Source: Candidatus Endomicrobiellum glyptotermitis
GTDB lineage: Bacteria; Elusimicrobiota; Endomicrobiia; Endomicrobiales; Endomicrobiaceae
DNA length: 64,000 nucleotides
NCBI GenBank assembly: GCA_031267715.1
Contig: JAIRYQ010000002.1
Coordinates: 1 to 64,000, forward strand
Direction: 5' to 3'
The first letter of the stretch is position 1. Each line of letters starts with the position of its first letter. The notes under the pieces were generated by a model. It ran no database searches. It saw nothing but the letters and a program-made list of their open reading frames with translations, and was not told where the DNA came from. Both the position numbers and the translations under genes were made by a program. Positions 9,674-18,745 of the stretch are shown one piece after another.

Positions 9674-10021
9674 ATGTCTGGGAATTGTCTTTTTTGCAGA
9701 ATAATTGGAGGTAAAATTGTATCTTGTAAAATTTATGATGATAATAAGGTTTTTGCTTTTAGAGATGTAAACCCACAAGCTCCAATACATATCGTGGTTG
9801 TTCCTAAAAAACATATAAGTGGCCTGGATGTGGCTCTAGAGGAGGATGAAGGGATATTGGGGCATATCCAGATTGTAATTTCAAAAATATCGAAACAGTT
9901 CTCTGAAATGAAGAACGGTTTTCGTGTGATAAATAACTGTGGAGTAGATGGAGGACAGACAATTTTTCATGTGCATTATCATCTCCTTGGAGGGCGAGTT
10001 TTTAATTGGCCTCCTGGGTAG
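9674..10021 (+). CDS. HIT-family nucleotide-binding protein (HinT-like)
   Basis: A 115-residue protein starting CLFCRIIGGKI, with the family zinc-type CxxC, and ending with the histidine triad HVHYHLLGG. HinT-type members hydrolyse purine nucleoside phosphoramidates. Length and motifs are complete. An AGGAG box precedes ATG 9674. It is followed within 40 bases by rpsU, which suggests co-transcription. Confidence 0.93.
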   Translation: MSGNCLFCRIIGGKIVSCKIYDDNKVFAFRDVNPQAPIHIVVVPKKHISGLDVALEEDEGILGHIQIVISKISKQFSEMKNGFRVINNCGVDGGQTIFHVHYHLLGGRVFNWPPG

Positions 10022-10060
10022 AAAAAAATCTTTTTATAGAAAGGTGGTGTTTAAAAAGAA

Positions 10061-10267
10061 ATGGTCAATATTAAAGTGCGCGAGGGTGAATCTATTGAAG
10101 AAGCCATTAGACGCTTTAAAAGAGAGTGCGAGAGAAATGGTGTAATACAGGAAATAAAAAAACGTGAATTTTATAAGGCTCCAAGTGTTTTAAAAAAAGA
10201 AAAACTTGCAGAGATAAAAAGAAAGATTCGTCGTAAAATGCTTAAAGATAGTAGGTGGGCAAAGTGA
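10061..10267 (+). CDS. rpsU: 30S ribosomal protein S21
   Basis: A 68-residue basic protein with the S21 pattern VREGESIEEAIRRFKRECER at its N-terminus and a highly basic tail. It is a small-subunit protein that helps base pairing between the anti-Shine-Dalgarno region and mRNA. The rpsU-dnaG-rpoD macromolecular-synthesis order is preserved, with one extra gene between rpsU and dnaG. Confidence 0.95.
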   Translation: MVNIKVREGESIEEAIRRFKRECERNGVIQEIKKREFYKAPSVLKKEKLAEIKRKIRRKMLKDSRWAK

Positions 10268-10341
10268 TTGTTGAAATAATTGTTTTGTTATTCTAAGGCA
10301 AGCTACTAGTATGTGATTCTCTTTTGTTTTGAGGTGATTAT

Positions 10342-11301
10342 ATGAAACTAAAGGATGTGCATGGTTTTTTTATAAAAGAAGGAATTGAAGTGGATCCGAG
10401 AGGGCTGGATGTTATCAAACTAGATTTGTTAAAGCGCAAAGAAGAATATGATGCCCTATCGGACATGAAAAAGGAAAATTACGATGTAGAAAGTCTTACG
10501 AATCCTTACTATGACTCAAGAATTCTTTGTGGCGATGAAAACATAGAAATTAAGACTGTTATGGTTGGTATAGATATAGAAAGTCAAGAAGTTTTACTTG
10601 CGAAACAACTTATAGATTCTGGGAATGAAATTGATTTGATCATAGCTCATCATCCTGAAGGTTACGCTTACTCCACGTTCTACAACATCATAGGGATGCA
10701 AGCTGATATTTTGAATAAACAAGGCGTTCCTATAAATATTGCTGAAAAGATTGTTTCTGACAGAATTAAGGAAGTTCAAAGAAGTTTATTACCTCAAAAT
10801 AATGAAAGAATTTATGATATGGCAAAACTGTTGAATATACCTGTTATGACAGCTCATACCGTAGCAGATAATCATGTTGTTTCGTTTTTGCAAAGGGAAA
10901 TAAAAACCTTGAATCCGACATATTTGAAAGAAATTGTTGAATTATTGAATAAATATCCAGAGTATCAACATGCGTCGAAGATTGGACATGCACCATTTAT
11001 TTTAAATGGGAATGATTATTCTCGTTGTGGAAAAGTTTTTGTTGATATGACGGGTGGGACTGAGGGGTCTGTTAAATCTTTTGAAAAACTTGAAATTGCT
11101 GGAATAGGAACAATTGTTTCGATGCATTTAAGCTCTAAAGGTGCTTTAGAAGCTAAAAAGCATCATATAAATGTTATATTAGCCGGACATATTTCTTCCG
11201 ACAATTTAGGGATGAACTTGCTTTTTGACAAGTTAGAAAATAAGACTCCCGCTAGACTTAAGTTTATAGAGTGTTCGGGCTTTAGAAGATTTAAGAGATA
11301 G
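10342..11301 (+). CDS. NIF3-like (DUF34) metal-binding protein
   Basis: A 319-residue protein with NIF3-family metal-site patterns: IIAHHPEG (about residues 94-101), MTAHTVADN (about 170-178) and ILAGHISSDNLGMN near the C-terminus. Family members bind a dinuclear metal centre; their physiological role is unsettled, with GTP cyclohydrolase-like activity claimed for some. It sits eight bases from dnaG, so it is probably co-transcribed with rpsU-dnaG-rpoD. No yqeY-like gene is present in this slot. Confidence 0.8.
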   Translation: MKLKDVHGFFIKEGIEVDPRGLDVIKLDLLKRKEEYDALSDMKKENYDVESLTNPYYDSRILCGDENIEIKTVMVGIDIESQEVLLAKQLIDSGNEIDLIIAHHPEGYAYSTFYNIIGMQADILNKQGVPINIAEKIVSDRIKEVQRSLLPQNNERIYDMAKLLNIPVMTAHTVADNHVVSFLQREIKTLNPTYLKEIVELLNKYPEYQHASKIGHAPFILNGNDYSRCGKVFVDMTGGTEGSVKSFEKLEIAGIGTIVSMHLSSKGALEAKKHHINVILAGHISSDNLGMNLLFDKLENKTPARLKFIECSGFRRFKR

Positions 11302-11308
11302 AAATAAA

Positions 11309-13072
11309 ATGCCTATATCTGAAGATATAATAGAGAAGATACGCCTCTCAAACAGCATAGAGTCTATAGTAAGGGGGTATTTGCCAGATATAAAAAGAGT
11401 TGGTCAAAACTGGAGAGCTTGTTGCCCGTTCCATAATGAAAAAACCCCATCTTTTTTAGTAAATCCTGGGAAAGGGATTTTTAAATGTTTCGGGTGCAAT
11501 GTTGGTGGTGATGTCTTCAAGTTTGTAATGCTTGTTGATAATATATCTTGGTATGAGTCAGTGAAAAAACTTGCCAAAATGGCAAATATAGAAATTAAAG
11601 ATGTAAGGCAAGATGCAGCAAAAGTATCTGAAAAAACTAAAATATTTGATATTTTAGAAAGTTCGGCTATGTTCTATCATAGGTGTTTACTTGGAAGTCC
11701 TTATGCCGAAAAGGCAAGAAAATACCTTGATGATCGCGGGATAATTCGTGAGACCATAGATAAGTTTAAATTAGGGTACGCTCCAAAGGGAGGAATTTTG
11801 GAGTTTGCTTTTAAAAAAGGTTACATGATTGGAGATCTCTTGAAAGCTGGACTAGTAACAAAAACCGAAAGAGGTTTTTTTTTTGAATATATGTCTGAAA
11901 GAATAGTTTTTCCGATTTTTGATGTTCAAGGCAGAATTGTGGCGTTCGGCGGAAGAACTATTTTTAATCATGATCCTAAATATCTAAATACTCCTGAAAC
12001 TGCTGTTTATCTTAAATCGTTGAATCTTTATGGATTATATCAGACTTTACCGGCATTACGCAAAGTAAGAAAAATTATTATTCTTGAAGGGTATATAGAT
12101 GCTGTTATTTCACAGCAATTTGGAGTGATAGGAGCGGTTGCTACGCTTGGAGCTGCCTTTAATCAAAATCATGTTAAATTGATTTCAAGATATTCAGATA
12201 GCGTGACACTACTCTTCGATTCCGATGAGGCTGGAAGAGCTGCAACCCAGAGATCTCTTGAAATTTTAGTTGAAAATGCTGTGGAATGTAATGTTTCAAC
12301 TTTACCTGAACATGTAGATGCTGATGAGTATCTTAACAGGTTTGGGAAAGAAAGCTTTTTGAATCTTCTTAAAAGTAGTTCTAAAAATCCGATAAATTTT
12401 ATGGTAAAGTTATATGGCAATTTGTTTTTAAAGAGTGAAGAAACAACACCTGAAGAAAAGGTGAAAATTGTATCTTATCTTTTGAGTTTTATTGCAAAAA
12501 GTCCAAGTTTAATACTTCAGAGGGAATGGGTAAAAAATGTTGCGCAGTACATAAATATTAGCGAAGAAATAATCTGGAATGAATTTAAAAAAAAGCATGA
12601 ATTTAGACTCAGAGATAAAGATTGTTTGCAATATTATGGTGCTCTAGTTCCGTCGCATGTTACTAAAGATAGAAAGACTTCAATGCCTCTAGAGGAAAAT
12701 CTTTTAAACATTATTTTAAACAATAGAAATTATGTTAAAAAATTGAATTGTGATTATTTTGAAAATGAAAAATGCGGGAGGGTTTTTAATCTTCTGGTTT
12801 TAGGTCTAAGTGATGTCGAAATATTGAACACTTTACCAGAAGAATGTAGAGATTGGTTTTTAGAACTAACGCTAAGTACAATAGAATATAGTAACGTTGA
12901 AGAAGCTATTAACACTATTTTGAAAGATATTAGGACTAGTAAATTAAAAAGAGATAGACTGCAGCTTGAGAAAGAAATTCTTTTGATGAGTGAAGGTAAA
13001 AAAGAAAAAGATGAAAAAATATTTTACGAATATAAGAAATTAACGGCTCTTTTAAAAGGTTCAGGAAAATGA
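11309..13072 (+). CDS. dnaG: DNA primase
   Basis: A 587-residue DnaG. The CHC2 zinc finger uses C39, H42, C60 and C63 (CPFHNEK...CFGC). The TOPRIM core shows ILEGYIDAV (about residues 257-265, catalytic Glu) and DSDEAGRAA (about 304-312). The C-terminal helicase-binding domain is present but diverged. It synthesises RNA primers at the replication fork. It overlaps rpoD by four bases, so the two are translationally coupled. Confidence 0.96.
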   Translation: MPISEDIIEKIRLSNSIESIVRGYLPDIKRVGQNWRACCPFHNEKTPSFLVNPGKGIFKCFGCNVGGDVFKFVMLVDNISWYESVKKLAKMANIEIKDVRQDAAKVSEKTKIFDILESSAMFYHRCLLGSPYAEKARKYLDDRGIIRETIDKFKLGYAPKGGILEFAFKKGYMIGDLLKAGLVTKTERGFFFEYMSERIVFPIFDVQGRIVAFGGRTIFNHDPKYLNTPETAVYLKSLNLYGLYQTLPALRKVRKIIILEGYIDAVISQQFGVIGAVATLGAAFNQNHVKLISRYSDSVTLLFDSDEAGRAATQRSLEILVENAVECNVSTLPEHVDADEYLNRFGKESFLNLLKSSSKNPINFMVKLYGNLFLKSEETTPEEKVKIVSYLLSFIAKSPSLILQREWVKNVAQYINISEEIIWNEFKKKHEFRLRDKDCLQYYGALVPSHVTKDRKTSMPLEENLLNIILNNRNYVKKLNCDYFENEKCGRVFNLLVLGLSDVEILNTLPEECRDWFLELTLSTIEYSNVEEAINTILKDIRTSKLKRDRLQLEKEILLMSEGKKEKDEKIFYEYKKLTALLKGSGK

Positions 13073-14697
13073 CAAAAAGAAAACTATTTCAGAGTTTGAT
13101 TGATCTTGGTAGTAGAGAGCGAGGGGATTTGAGTAATGGAGGATGTGTTCCTAATTACATTAAAAAGAAAAACAATACTAAGGCTATAGAACAATCTGTA
13201 AAAGTTATGAATGAAGAAGAGGACATGAACCCAGTGAGGATGTATTTAAATGAAATGGCAAGAGTTCCGTTACTTGAAAGATGTGTAGAAATTGAACTTG
13301 CAAAGAACATAAAAGAAAATGAAAAAAAGTTAAAATTTATAATTTTAGAATCACCGCTTATTATAAAAGAAATAAGAAACTGGGAAGCTCTTATAAGACA
13401 ACAAGAAATGACGCCGAAGGAACTTATGCCGAGAGGAAGAAAATCTAAGGCGCAGTTAAAAGGAATGGGTGTAAAAATAAAGACGGCTGTAGAAAAAATA
13501 GACTGTGTCGAGGAGACTATAAATACTTTCGAAAAGAAATTAAGACTTAAATCGATGTCAAAAAAAAGCAGGGAAAATTATCAGGCTAAAGTGAAGGAGC
13601 TTCGTTCTAAAATTATCAATATTGTTATAGGGCTTAATCTTAATCAGGATAAAATTAGGAGAATTATAAATAAAATTAAAATATTAGCTCAGAAATTAAA
13701 TGAAGTAAGAGATGATTTGAGTAGATTTGAGCGTAAGTATAAAATTTCTATTCCTAATTTGCGGGTATTATTTGAGGATTTTAATTTACATAGAATTTCT
13801 GCAAATAAATTTAAAAAACATACTACTATTTCTGCAAAAGATGCTTTAGAAGATATGAAGAATATTGAGAATCTTTTAGAGAGGCAAAGTAGCTTACAAG
13901 AGAGTTTTGTTGTAAGCCCAGAGGAAATGCTTGAAACCGATAGAAAAATTAGAACACTTGAAGATGTTATACACGGATATAAGATGAAGCTTATTGAAGC
14001 AAATTTTAGGCTTGTTGTTTCGATTGCAAAAAAGCATGTTGGGTTAAGTAATCTGGAATTGTCAGATTTAATACAAGAAGGGAATCTTGGTTTATCAAAA
14101 GCTGTAGAAAGATTTGAATGGAAGAGGGGATTTAAGTTTTCAACTTACGCTACATGGTGGATAAGACAGTCTATAAATCGTGCTATAGCAGATCAAGCAA
14201 GAACTATAAGGATCCCTGTTCATATGAAAGAACTTATGTCAAAACTTACTAAAATTAAGAAGAAATATCAACAGGATGTGGGTATGGAACCTACTGTAGG
14301 AGAATACTCAAAGGCGTTAAGATTTTCTAACGATAGGATAAGAGGAATATTAAAAATGATGCAAGAGCCAGTCTCACTTTCAAGTTCTGTGGGAGAAGAG
14401 GAGGATTCTCGTTTAGAAGATTTTATAGAAGATCGAAACAGTCCAAATCCCGTAGCTAAGACTCAAGGATATAGACTTCAACTTGAACTTGAAAAAGTAT
14501 TAAATACTTTGACTCCGCGCGAAGCTGAAATTATAAGTTTAAGATACGGTATAGGTGTAGGATATCCTAGTACTCTTGAAGAAGTTGGGAAAAAATTTGG
14601 AGTGACTAGAGAAAGAGTAAGACAGATTGAAGCCAAGGCAATGAGAAAACTAAGGCATCCAAGTAGAAGTAAGCCATTGCGCGAATATTTAGATTAA
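13069..14697 (+). CDS. rpoD: Primary RNA polymerase sigma factor (sigma-70)
   Basis: A 542-residue sigma-70. A region 1.1-like N-terminus is followed by region 1.2 ([18 protein letters not shown]) and a non-conserved, charged insert. Regions 2.1-2.4 are at about residues 313-385 ([48 protein letters not shown]). Region 3 comes next, then region 4 with the helix-turn-helix [30 protein letters not shown]. It is the housekeeping sigma factor, so -35/-10 boxes of TTGACA/TATAAT type are expected in this genome. Confidence 0.97.
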   Translation: MTKRKLFQSLIDLGSRERGDLSNGGCVPNYIKKKNNTKAIEQSVKVMNEEEDMNPVRMYLNEMARVPLLERCVEIELAKNIKENEKKLKFIILESPLIIKEIRNWEALIRQQEMTPKELMPRGRKSKAQLKGMGVKIKTAVEKIDCVEETINTFEKKLRLKSMSKKSRENYQAKVKELRSKIINIVIGLNLNQDKIRRIINKIKILAQKLNEVRDDLSRFERKYKISIPNLRVLFEDFNLHRISANKFKKHTTISAKDALEDMKNIENLLERQSSLQESFVVSPEEMLETDRKIRTLEDVIHGYKMKLIEANFRLVVSIAKKHVGLSNLELSDLIQEGNLGLSKAVERFEWKRGFKFSTYATWWIRQSINRAIADQARTIRIPVHMKELMSKLTKIKKKYQQDVGMEPTVGEYSKALRFSNDRIRGILKMMQEPVSLSSSVGEEEDSRLEDFIEDRNSPNPVAKTQGYRLQLELEKVLNTLTPREAEIISLRYGIGVGYPSTLEEVGKKFGVTRERVRQIEAKAMRKLRHPSRSKPLREYLD

Positions 14698-14709
14698 TTG
14701 AGATGCTTT

Positions 14710-15291
14710 TCATGACTTTGGTTGTAAGAAAAGACGTCACATCCAGTTTTTCAAGTATCTAGAGAACAGATTTGTTCAGTATGCTGTATGTAATGTAAGT
14801 AAAGACTGTTAACTTTTTGTATTCTTCGTTTTTTCACATACACTGTAGCTAACTTGTACAGCACTCTGATAATTACCGCATAAAATGGGTGTATAGACAC
14901 ACAAGTGTTGAGATGTTTATGTAGACCAAGGAAGCGTATTCGATTTTTAAATACCTCTCCCTGGGCAGGATGTTTGTTAAAGCTCTGCTGTTCTAAATCT
15001 AGTCTTTGAGACTATCATTCTAATTAAAAAATCAAGGTTGTGTACTTATATAATATATAGTAAAAATCTGGGATAGCTTTTGTGGAGTTCATATAAACGT
15101 TGAGTTGCTTGCATATTCGTTTTTATAATCGAATGGATGCGCGGGTTTACTCGTCAGGAGCAAATAATGCCTCTACATTTTGCTCTTTCCTTGTTTCTAC
15201 TTCAAAAATTGTAATAAGGTAAAAAGGTTCTCGTTGAGACAACTAGCCAGGTTCGTTGGCGTTTTTCTAGGATAAAAAAGGCACTCATATG
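14710..15291 (+). pseudogene. dapF: Decayed diaminopimelate epimerase DapF
   Basis: The 594-base space after rpoD is not empty. In order on the plus strand I read DAFHDFGCKKRR (start motif HGxGNDF, eroded). Then comes NYRIKWVYRHTSVEMFM (compare 'DYRMRxxNxDGSExEMCGN'). VKIWDSFCGVHINVELL follows (compare 'GPxIENxxxFPxGVNVEF'), then MDARVYSSGANNAST (compare 'MRVxERGxGET'). Last is PGSLAFF, a stop, and DKKGTHM (compare 'PGGxLxIxW...vxMTG'). Five motifs appear in the correct order, separated by stops and frame changes. DapF converts LL- to meso-diaminopimelate. Identity is inferred from these motifs. Confidence 0.68.
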
Positions 15292-15303
15292 TTAAGTTGC
15301 CTT
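15273..15303 (-). terminator. Possible terminator at the end of the oxoacid oxidoreductase operon
   Basis: On the minus strand, AAGGCA and TGCCTT (15303-15298 and 15283-15278) frame a 14-base loop and are followed by a short T-run. The stem begins just before the stop codon of the beta-subunit gene, so the stop lies inside the hairpin. The stem is short and this remains a tentative call. Confidence 0.5.
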
Positions 15304-16032
15304 ATCTTTTACCACACCCAATGGAAAAGATTTTATAAACACTTCCTCAATCCATTTTATTGATTCAAGTGGAGACATACCCCAACCTACAGGACAGTTC
15401 GAAATAATTTCAATCATAGAAAAACCTTTTCCGTCAATTTGGTACTGGAAAGCCTTTTTTATTGCTTTTTTTGCATTTATTATGTTTTTTGGGTTATGAA
15501 TCGAAACTCTTTCTAAATATATTGAGCCTTCTAATGTTGAAAGTAATTCGCAAAGTTTTATAGGGTATCCTTCTTTTTCAGGATCTCTGCCAAAAGGGGT
15601 AGTAGTCGTTATTTGCCCTACTAGTGTTGTGGGAGCCATTTGACCGCCTGTCATACCATAGTTTGCATTGTTCACAAATATGACGGATATGTTTTCGCTC
15701 CTGTTTGCTGCATGTATGGTTTCTGCCATTCCTATTGCGGCTATATCCCCATCTCCTTGATAAGTAAATACAAACTTGTCTGGATTTGTCCTTTTTATAC
15801 CCGTAGCAATAGCTGGCGGTCTTCCGTGAGGCGCTTCTGTAACATCAAAATTAAAATAGTCATAAGCAAAAACAGCACATCCTACAGGAGCTACTGCTAT
15901 TGTTTTTTCTCTTATAGATAATTCATCTATACACTCAGCGATAATTCTGTGAACTATACCATGTCCACAGCCCGGACAATATGATAAAGCTATATCTTTT
16001 AGGCTTTTTGGTCTTGATAATATTCTTTTCAT
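15292..16032 (-). CDS. 2-oxoacid:ferredoxin oxidoreductase, beta (TPP-binding) subunit
   Basis: A 246-residue protein with the beta-subunit motifs SYCPGCGHGIVHR (about residues 17-29), the TPP/Mg motif GDGDIAAIGMAETIHAANRS (about 94-113), and NNANYGMTGGQ (about 121-131). It decarboxylates a 2-oxoacid to the acyl-CoA and passes electrons to ferredoxin. The subunit belongs to the KorB/VorA type; substrate (2-oxoglutarate or branched-chain 2-oxoacid) cannot be settled from sequence alone. It is encoded downstream of its alpha subunit and ferredoxin. Confidence 0.9.
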   Translation of the reverse strand: MKRILSRPKSLKDIALSYCPGCGHGIVHRIIAECIDELSIREKTIAVAPVGCAVFAYDYFNFDVTEAPHGRPPAIATGIKRTNPDKFVFTYQGDGDIAAIGMAETIHAANRSENISVIFVNNANYGMTGGQMAPTTLVGQITTTTPFGRDPEKEGYPIKLCELLSTLEGSIYLERVSIHNPKNIINAKKAIKKAFQYQIDGKGFSMIEIISNCPVGWGMSPLESIKWIEEVFIKSFPLGVVKDKAT

Positions 16033-16095
16033 ATAAATTTTATTAAATAACGACTAAATCGATAAACTATACTTATCATTAACTTATAAATTTGA

Positions 16096-17142
16096 TTATA
16101 TTGTTTTTAGTTTATTAAGTATCTCTTCTTCTGTGACGAGTTCGCCACCTGCTTTGCCTAAAAATTCAACTTTAGATTTTCCGTTTAGAGCAAGCTTTAC
16201 GTCTTCAATCATTTGTCCACAACTTAGTTCGACGGATAAAAATCTTACACTATATTTTGCTAAGGAGTTTATAATTTTAGACGGAAATGGCCATAGGACT
16301 TTTGGTCTTAAAAGACCTGCTTTAATACCATTCTTTCTTGCAAGTTTTACCGCGGACTTTGATATTCTTGACGAAATACCGTAAGCAGTTATGATAATGT
16401 CAGCATCTTCTGCCATATACAATTCATATTTGATTTCATTTTCGGATATAAATTTATACTTTTCTTGTAGTTCGATATTATTTCTTTCTAAAGCGCCCTC
16501 TTCCATAAATAGCGATTTAATGGATCTTGGTTCTCTATTTTCACAACCATTAAGAACCCAATTTTTTTCTTTTAATTTTGATTCTTTTTTCTCTACCCTA
16601 TTAAATTCTACAGGTTCCATCATTTGACCTATTATACCATCTGAAAGTATCATAACGGGAGTTCTGTATTTTTCAGCTAAGTCAAAAGCGTCATAAGCTG
16701 TTTCGTACATTTCTTGCGCTGAATTTGGTGCGAGGACAATTATTCTATAGTCTCCATGTCCTCCGCCTTTTACAGCTTGAAAGTAATCTGACTGCGAGCT
16801 AGAAATGTTTCCAAGTCCAGGTCCTCCTCGCTGAATGTTTACTATAAGAACAGGAACTTGCATTCCGGCCATGTAAGAAATTGTCTCTTGTTTTAAGGAT
16901 ATTCCAGGTGAAGATGATGATGTCATAGCCCTTGCCCCCGTTACTGCCGCACCCAAAGCCATATTTACTGCTGCAATTTCAGATTCCGCTTGAACGAAAA
17001 CCCTTCCAATTTCAATCATCTTTCTTGATAGGTATGCTGGAATTTCATTTTGAGGTGTTATTGGGTAACCAAAATAGGATTCAAGACCCGCTGCAATTGC
17101 ACCCTCACAAAGGGCAACGTTACCTTTAAGTAGTTTTTTCAT
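16096..17142 (-). CDS. 2-oxoacid:ferredoxin oxidoreductase, alpha subunit (KorA/VorB type)
   Basis: About 348 residues from the ATG at 17142 (MKKLLKGNVALCEGAIAAG). YFGYPITPQNEIP (about residues 24-36) and the stretch AVTGARAMTSSSSPGISLKQE are typical of the pyrimidine-binding half of KorA/VorB enzymes. A C-terminal transketolase-like domain follows. It pairs with the beta subunit 63 bases downstream. The frame extends three codons further to 17151, but MKK is the usual start. I found no gamma-subunit gene beside it. Confidence 0.9.
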   Translation of the reverse strand: MKKLLKGNVALCEGAIAAGLESYFGYPITPQNEIPAYLSRKMIEIGRVFVQAESEIAAVNMALGAAVTGARAMTSSSSPGISLKQETISYMAGMQVPVLIVNIQRGGPGLGNISSSQSDYFQAVKGGGHGDYRIIVLAPNSAQEMYETAYDAFDLAEKYRTPVMILSDGIIGQMMEPVEFNRVEKKESKLKEKNWVLNGCENREPRSIKSLFMEEGALERNNIELQEKYKFISENEIKYELYMAEDADIIITAYGISSRISKSAVKLARKNGIKAGLLRPKVLWPFPSKIINSLAKYSVRFLSVELSCGQMIEDVKLALNGKSKVEFLGKAGGELVTEEEILNKLKTI

Positions 17143-17362
17143 CACACACACTTTTACTTTTGTAAGTTTCTATACAAATATCCGGGCACATCATGAAACA
17201 AAAGCCGCAGCCTATACAGTCATTTTCTTTCTCTAGAACTGCCCAGTGATACCCAATTTTTTTAAATTGCTTTGAGAAAGATATGCACTGTTTTGGGCAA
17301 AATTTTATGCACAAACCACACCCTTTACATTTTTCTGAGTTAATTTTAATTGTCGCTTCCAT
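17126..17362 (-). CDS. Ferredoxin subunit of 2-oxoacid oxidoreductase (2x[4Fe-4S])
   Basis: From the ATG at 17362 this is a 78-residue protein with two CxxCxxCxxxC clusters: C12/C15/C18/C22, then DCIGCGFCFMMCP. It matches the delta subunit of oxoacid:ferredoxin oxidoreductases, which relays electrons. It overlaps the alpha subunit start by 17 bases, so ferredoxin, alpha and beta form one translationally linked operon. Upstream in-frame starts at 17371 and 17398 are possible but give an atypical leader. Confidence 0.88.
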   Translation of the reverse strand: MEATIKINSEKCKGCGLCIKFCPKQCISFSKQFKKIGYHWAVLEKENDCIGCGFCFMMCPDICIETYKSKSVCDEKTT

Positions 17363-17491
17363 GTGAACCATTCTATGTTTTTTAAGAGATGAAGTCAATT
17401 TTTACACTGATGTTTAAATTTTAAAAGGAGCAGTGTTACTTATTATTGGGTAAGTTATATAAAATTGATATAGCAAAGTAAGGAATTCAGT

Positions 17492-17520
17492 GTTATAACT
17501 ACAGCCGATGTGATTGACAA
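17492..17520 (-). promoter_or_regulatory. Candidate sigma-70 promoter for the oxoacid oxidoreductase operon
   Basis: On the minus strand, TTGTCA (17520-17515) is followed after exactly 17 bases by TATAAC (17497-17492). This lies about 130 bases ahead of the ferredoxin start. In A+T-rich sequence such boxes occur by chance, and the same stretch overlaps a possible sigma-factor remnant on the other strand, so confidence is limited. Confidence 0.35.
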
Positions 17521-17890
17521 ATGCATAAAGAGTGACAGTGATTCATATAATAAAAATTTATGTAAAATAGAGTTTAGAGATGTTTATGGATTCTTGAAGA
17601 ATCTGCCTCTGAAGTACAAAAGGTCATATTTACAAAAGCGGGACTTACGGAAACAGAGCGAATAGGCACATAAAACCATTACGTACCATTCACGCGAAAA
17701 AGAGATAATAAGGCAATTAAATGAGTGGTAGATTTAGATTTAACCCGATTAATAAAGATGGTAACTGAGGCATTTATTCTACATGCACTCACCACTATAG
17801 TTGCTCTAGTATTGATTATTGATAGGATCAAAGTGGACGAGATAGAGGTATATACGTATAAATATAATTTTAATTCATAAATGAACCAAA

Positions 17891-17924
17891 ATTTTTCGTA
17901 AAACACTATTTTTCGTAAAACACT
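17891..17924. repeat. Perfect tandem duplication of a 17-base unit
   Basis: ATTTTTCGTAAAACACT occurs twice back to back (17891-17907 and 17908-17924) in the spacer 3' of the tRNA-Gln gene. It looks like a slippage product in non-coding DNA; only two copies are present. Confidence 0.9.
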
Positions 17925-17987
17925 GATTTTTAATCAAAATTCGATCAAACATGTATGTTGTGTGTTAATGGCTACACCGAGGCTCAT

Positions 17988-18060
17988 CTGCCCGACCTGG
18001 ATTCGAACCAGGAAACTTCTGCTCCAGAGGCAGACGTGTTGCCAATTACACTATCGGGCA
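17988..18060 (-). tRNA. trnQ: tRNA-Gln (CTG anticodon)
   Basis: On the minus strand TGCCCGA pairs with TCGGGCA, with discriminator G. The anticodon stem TCTGC/GCAGA encloses the loop CTCTGGA, giving anticodon CTG, which reads CAG. The T-arm is CCTGGTTCGAATCCAGG. No 3' CCA is encoded. A minus-strand TATAAT (18084-18079) lies 18 bases before the 5' end and may be its -10 box. Confidence 0.95.
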
Positions 18061-18745
18061 ATTACAACCATTTCTATAATTATAAAAAAACCGTAATACA
18101 AAATTTTATTTTTAATGAATTTTAAAACAACAAAACAGATTAATTGAATTTTTATTAGCTTAATGTCAATAATCTTTCTTGAACTTCTGAAATTAGTTTA
18201 TGTGATTTTACGTTTTTTAAAACAAACTATTGTATTTGTTCCAGCAAATCCTTTCCATGTTTCCGTAACTATTTATCAAAAAACCCGACTAACTAAAGTA
18301 GTTACACCAAGGATAACCCAATCTTAGCTACTGCACATTGCTATCAATTTTATAATTTTTTTTGACTACAACAGTTATGATTTATACTTTTTCGTATCGG
18401 TTTAATGGAATCTATGTCTTGTCAGATGTAATTGTCATCTACATAAATTTCACTATCTTTGGTCATTTGTTTTTTTTACAAATACATTTTAATTTGTTCC
18501 ATTGAATCTAAAAACAACAAAGCAAGCAGCACACAAAGAAAGTGACGCTTTTTTTCTCGTCTCACTATCTCTCATCTATCATCTATAAAACACGCCAACA
18601 GCATAATGAATTAAATTGCCAAGCCAAAAAATACCGTGAATATTTTTTCTCATAAAAACACACCATAATAAAAAATATTTTTGATTGTAGACAAGCAACG
18701 CATTCACTGGTTTACGAGCACTTCCGTGACACTCATGCGGAGTTG
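18061..18745. other. 685-base spacer between tRNA-Gln and tmRNA, no recognisable gene
   Basis: All six frames are broken by frequent stops. On the minus strand one open segment ends IVTETWKGFAGTNTIVCFKKRKIT (around 18230-18305) and reads like the C-terminal tail of a protein I cannot name, so part of this spacer may be a dead gene. The only other thing I see is a TATAAT box (minus, 18084-18079) just before tRNA-Gln. Confidence 0.6.

Larger units (their letters stand above)
17399..17987 (+). pseudogene. Possible remnant of an ECF-type sigma factor, plus unassigned spacer
   Basis: This 589-base spacer has no intact gene. On the plus strand ITTADVIDKCIKSDSDSYN (from about 17493) resembles the start of an ECF sigma factor. 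LKNLPLKYK (from about 17596), then AGLTETER and, one frame over, NRHIKPLRTIHAKKR, together resemble the region-4 helix-turn-helix ('LPLKYRxVxxLxxxGLTxxEIAxxLxxPxGTIxxRxRRA'). Most of region 2 is missing and stops interrupt it. Further on, IIDRIKVDEIEVYTYKYNF is unassigned. A perfect tandem repeat lies at 17891-17924. Confidence 0.4.

Noticed and set aside
14730-15290. Minus-strand reading of the post-rpoD spacer as a decayed gamma subunit (korC) of the oxoacid oxidoreductase
   Set aside because: A weak match to the arginine-glycine loop was visible, but the plus-strand reading gives five DapF motifs in order and is much stronger; a possible terminator also follows the beta subunit.
17679-17906. 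A 75-codon minus-strand frame in the spacer after tRNA-Gln
   Set aside because: It has no recognisable features and runs into the tandem repeat; the plus strand has better evidence of a dead gene.
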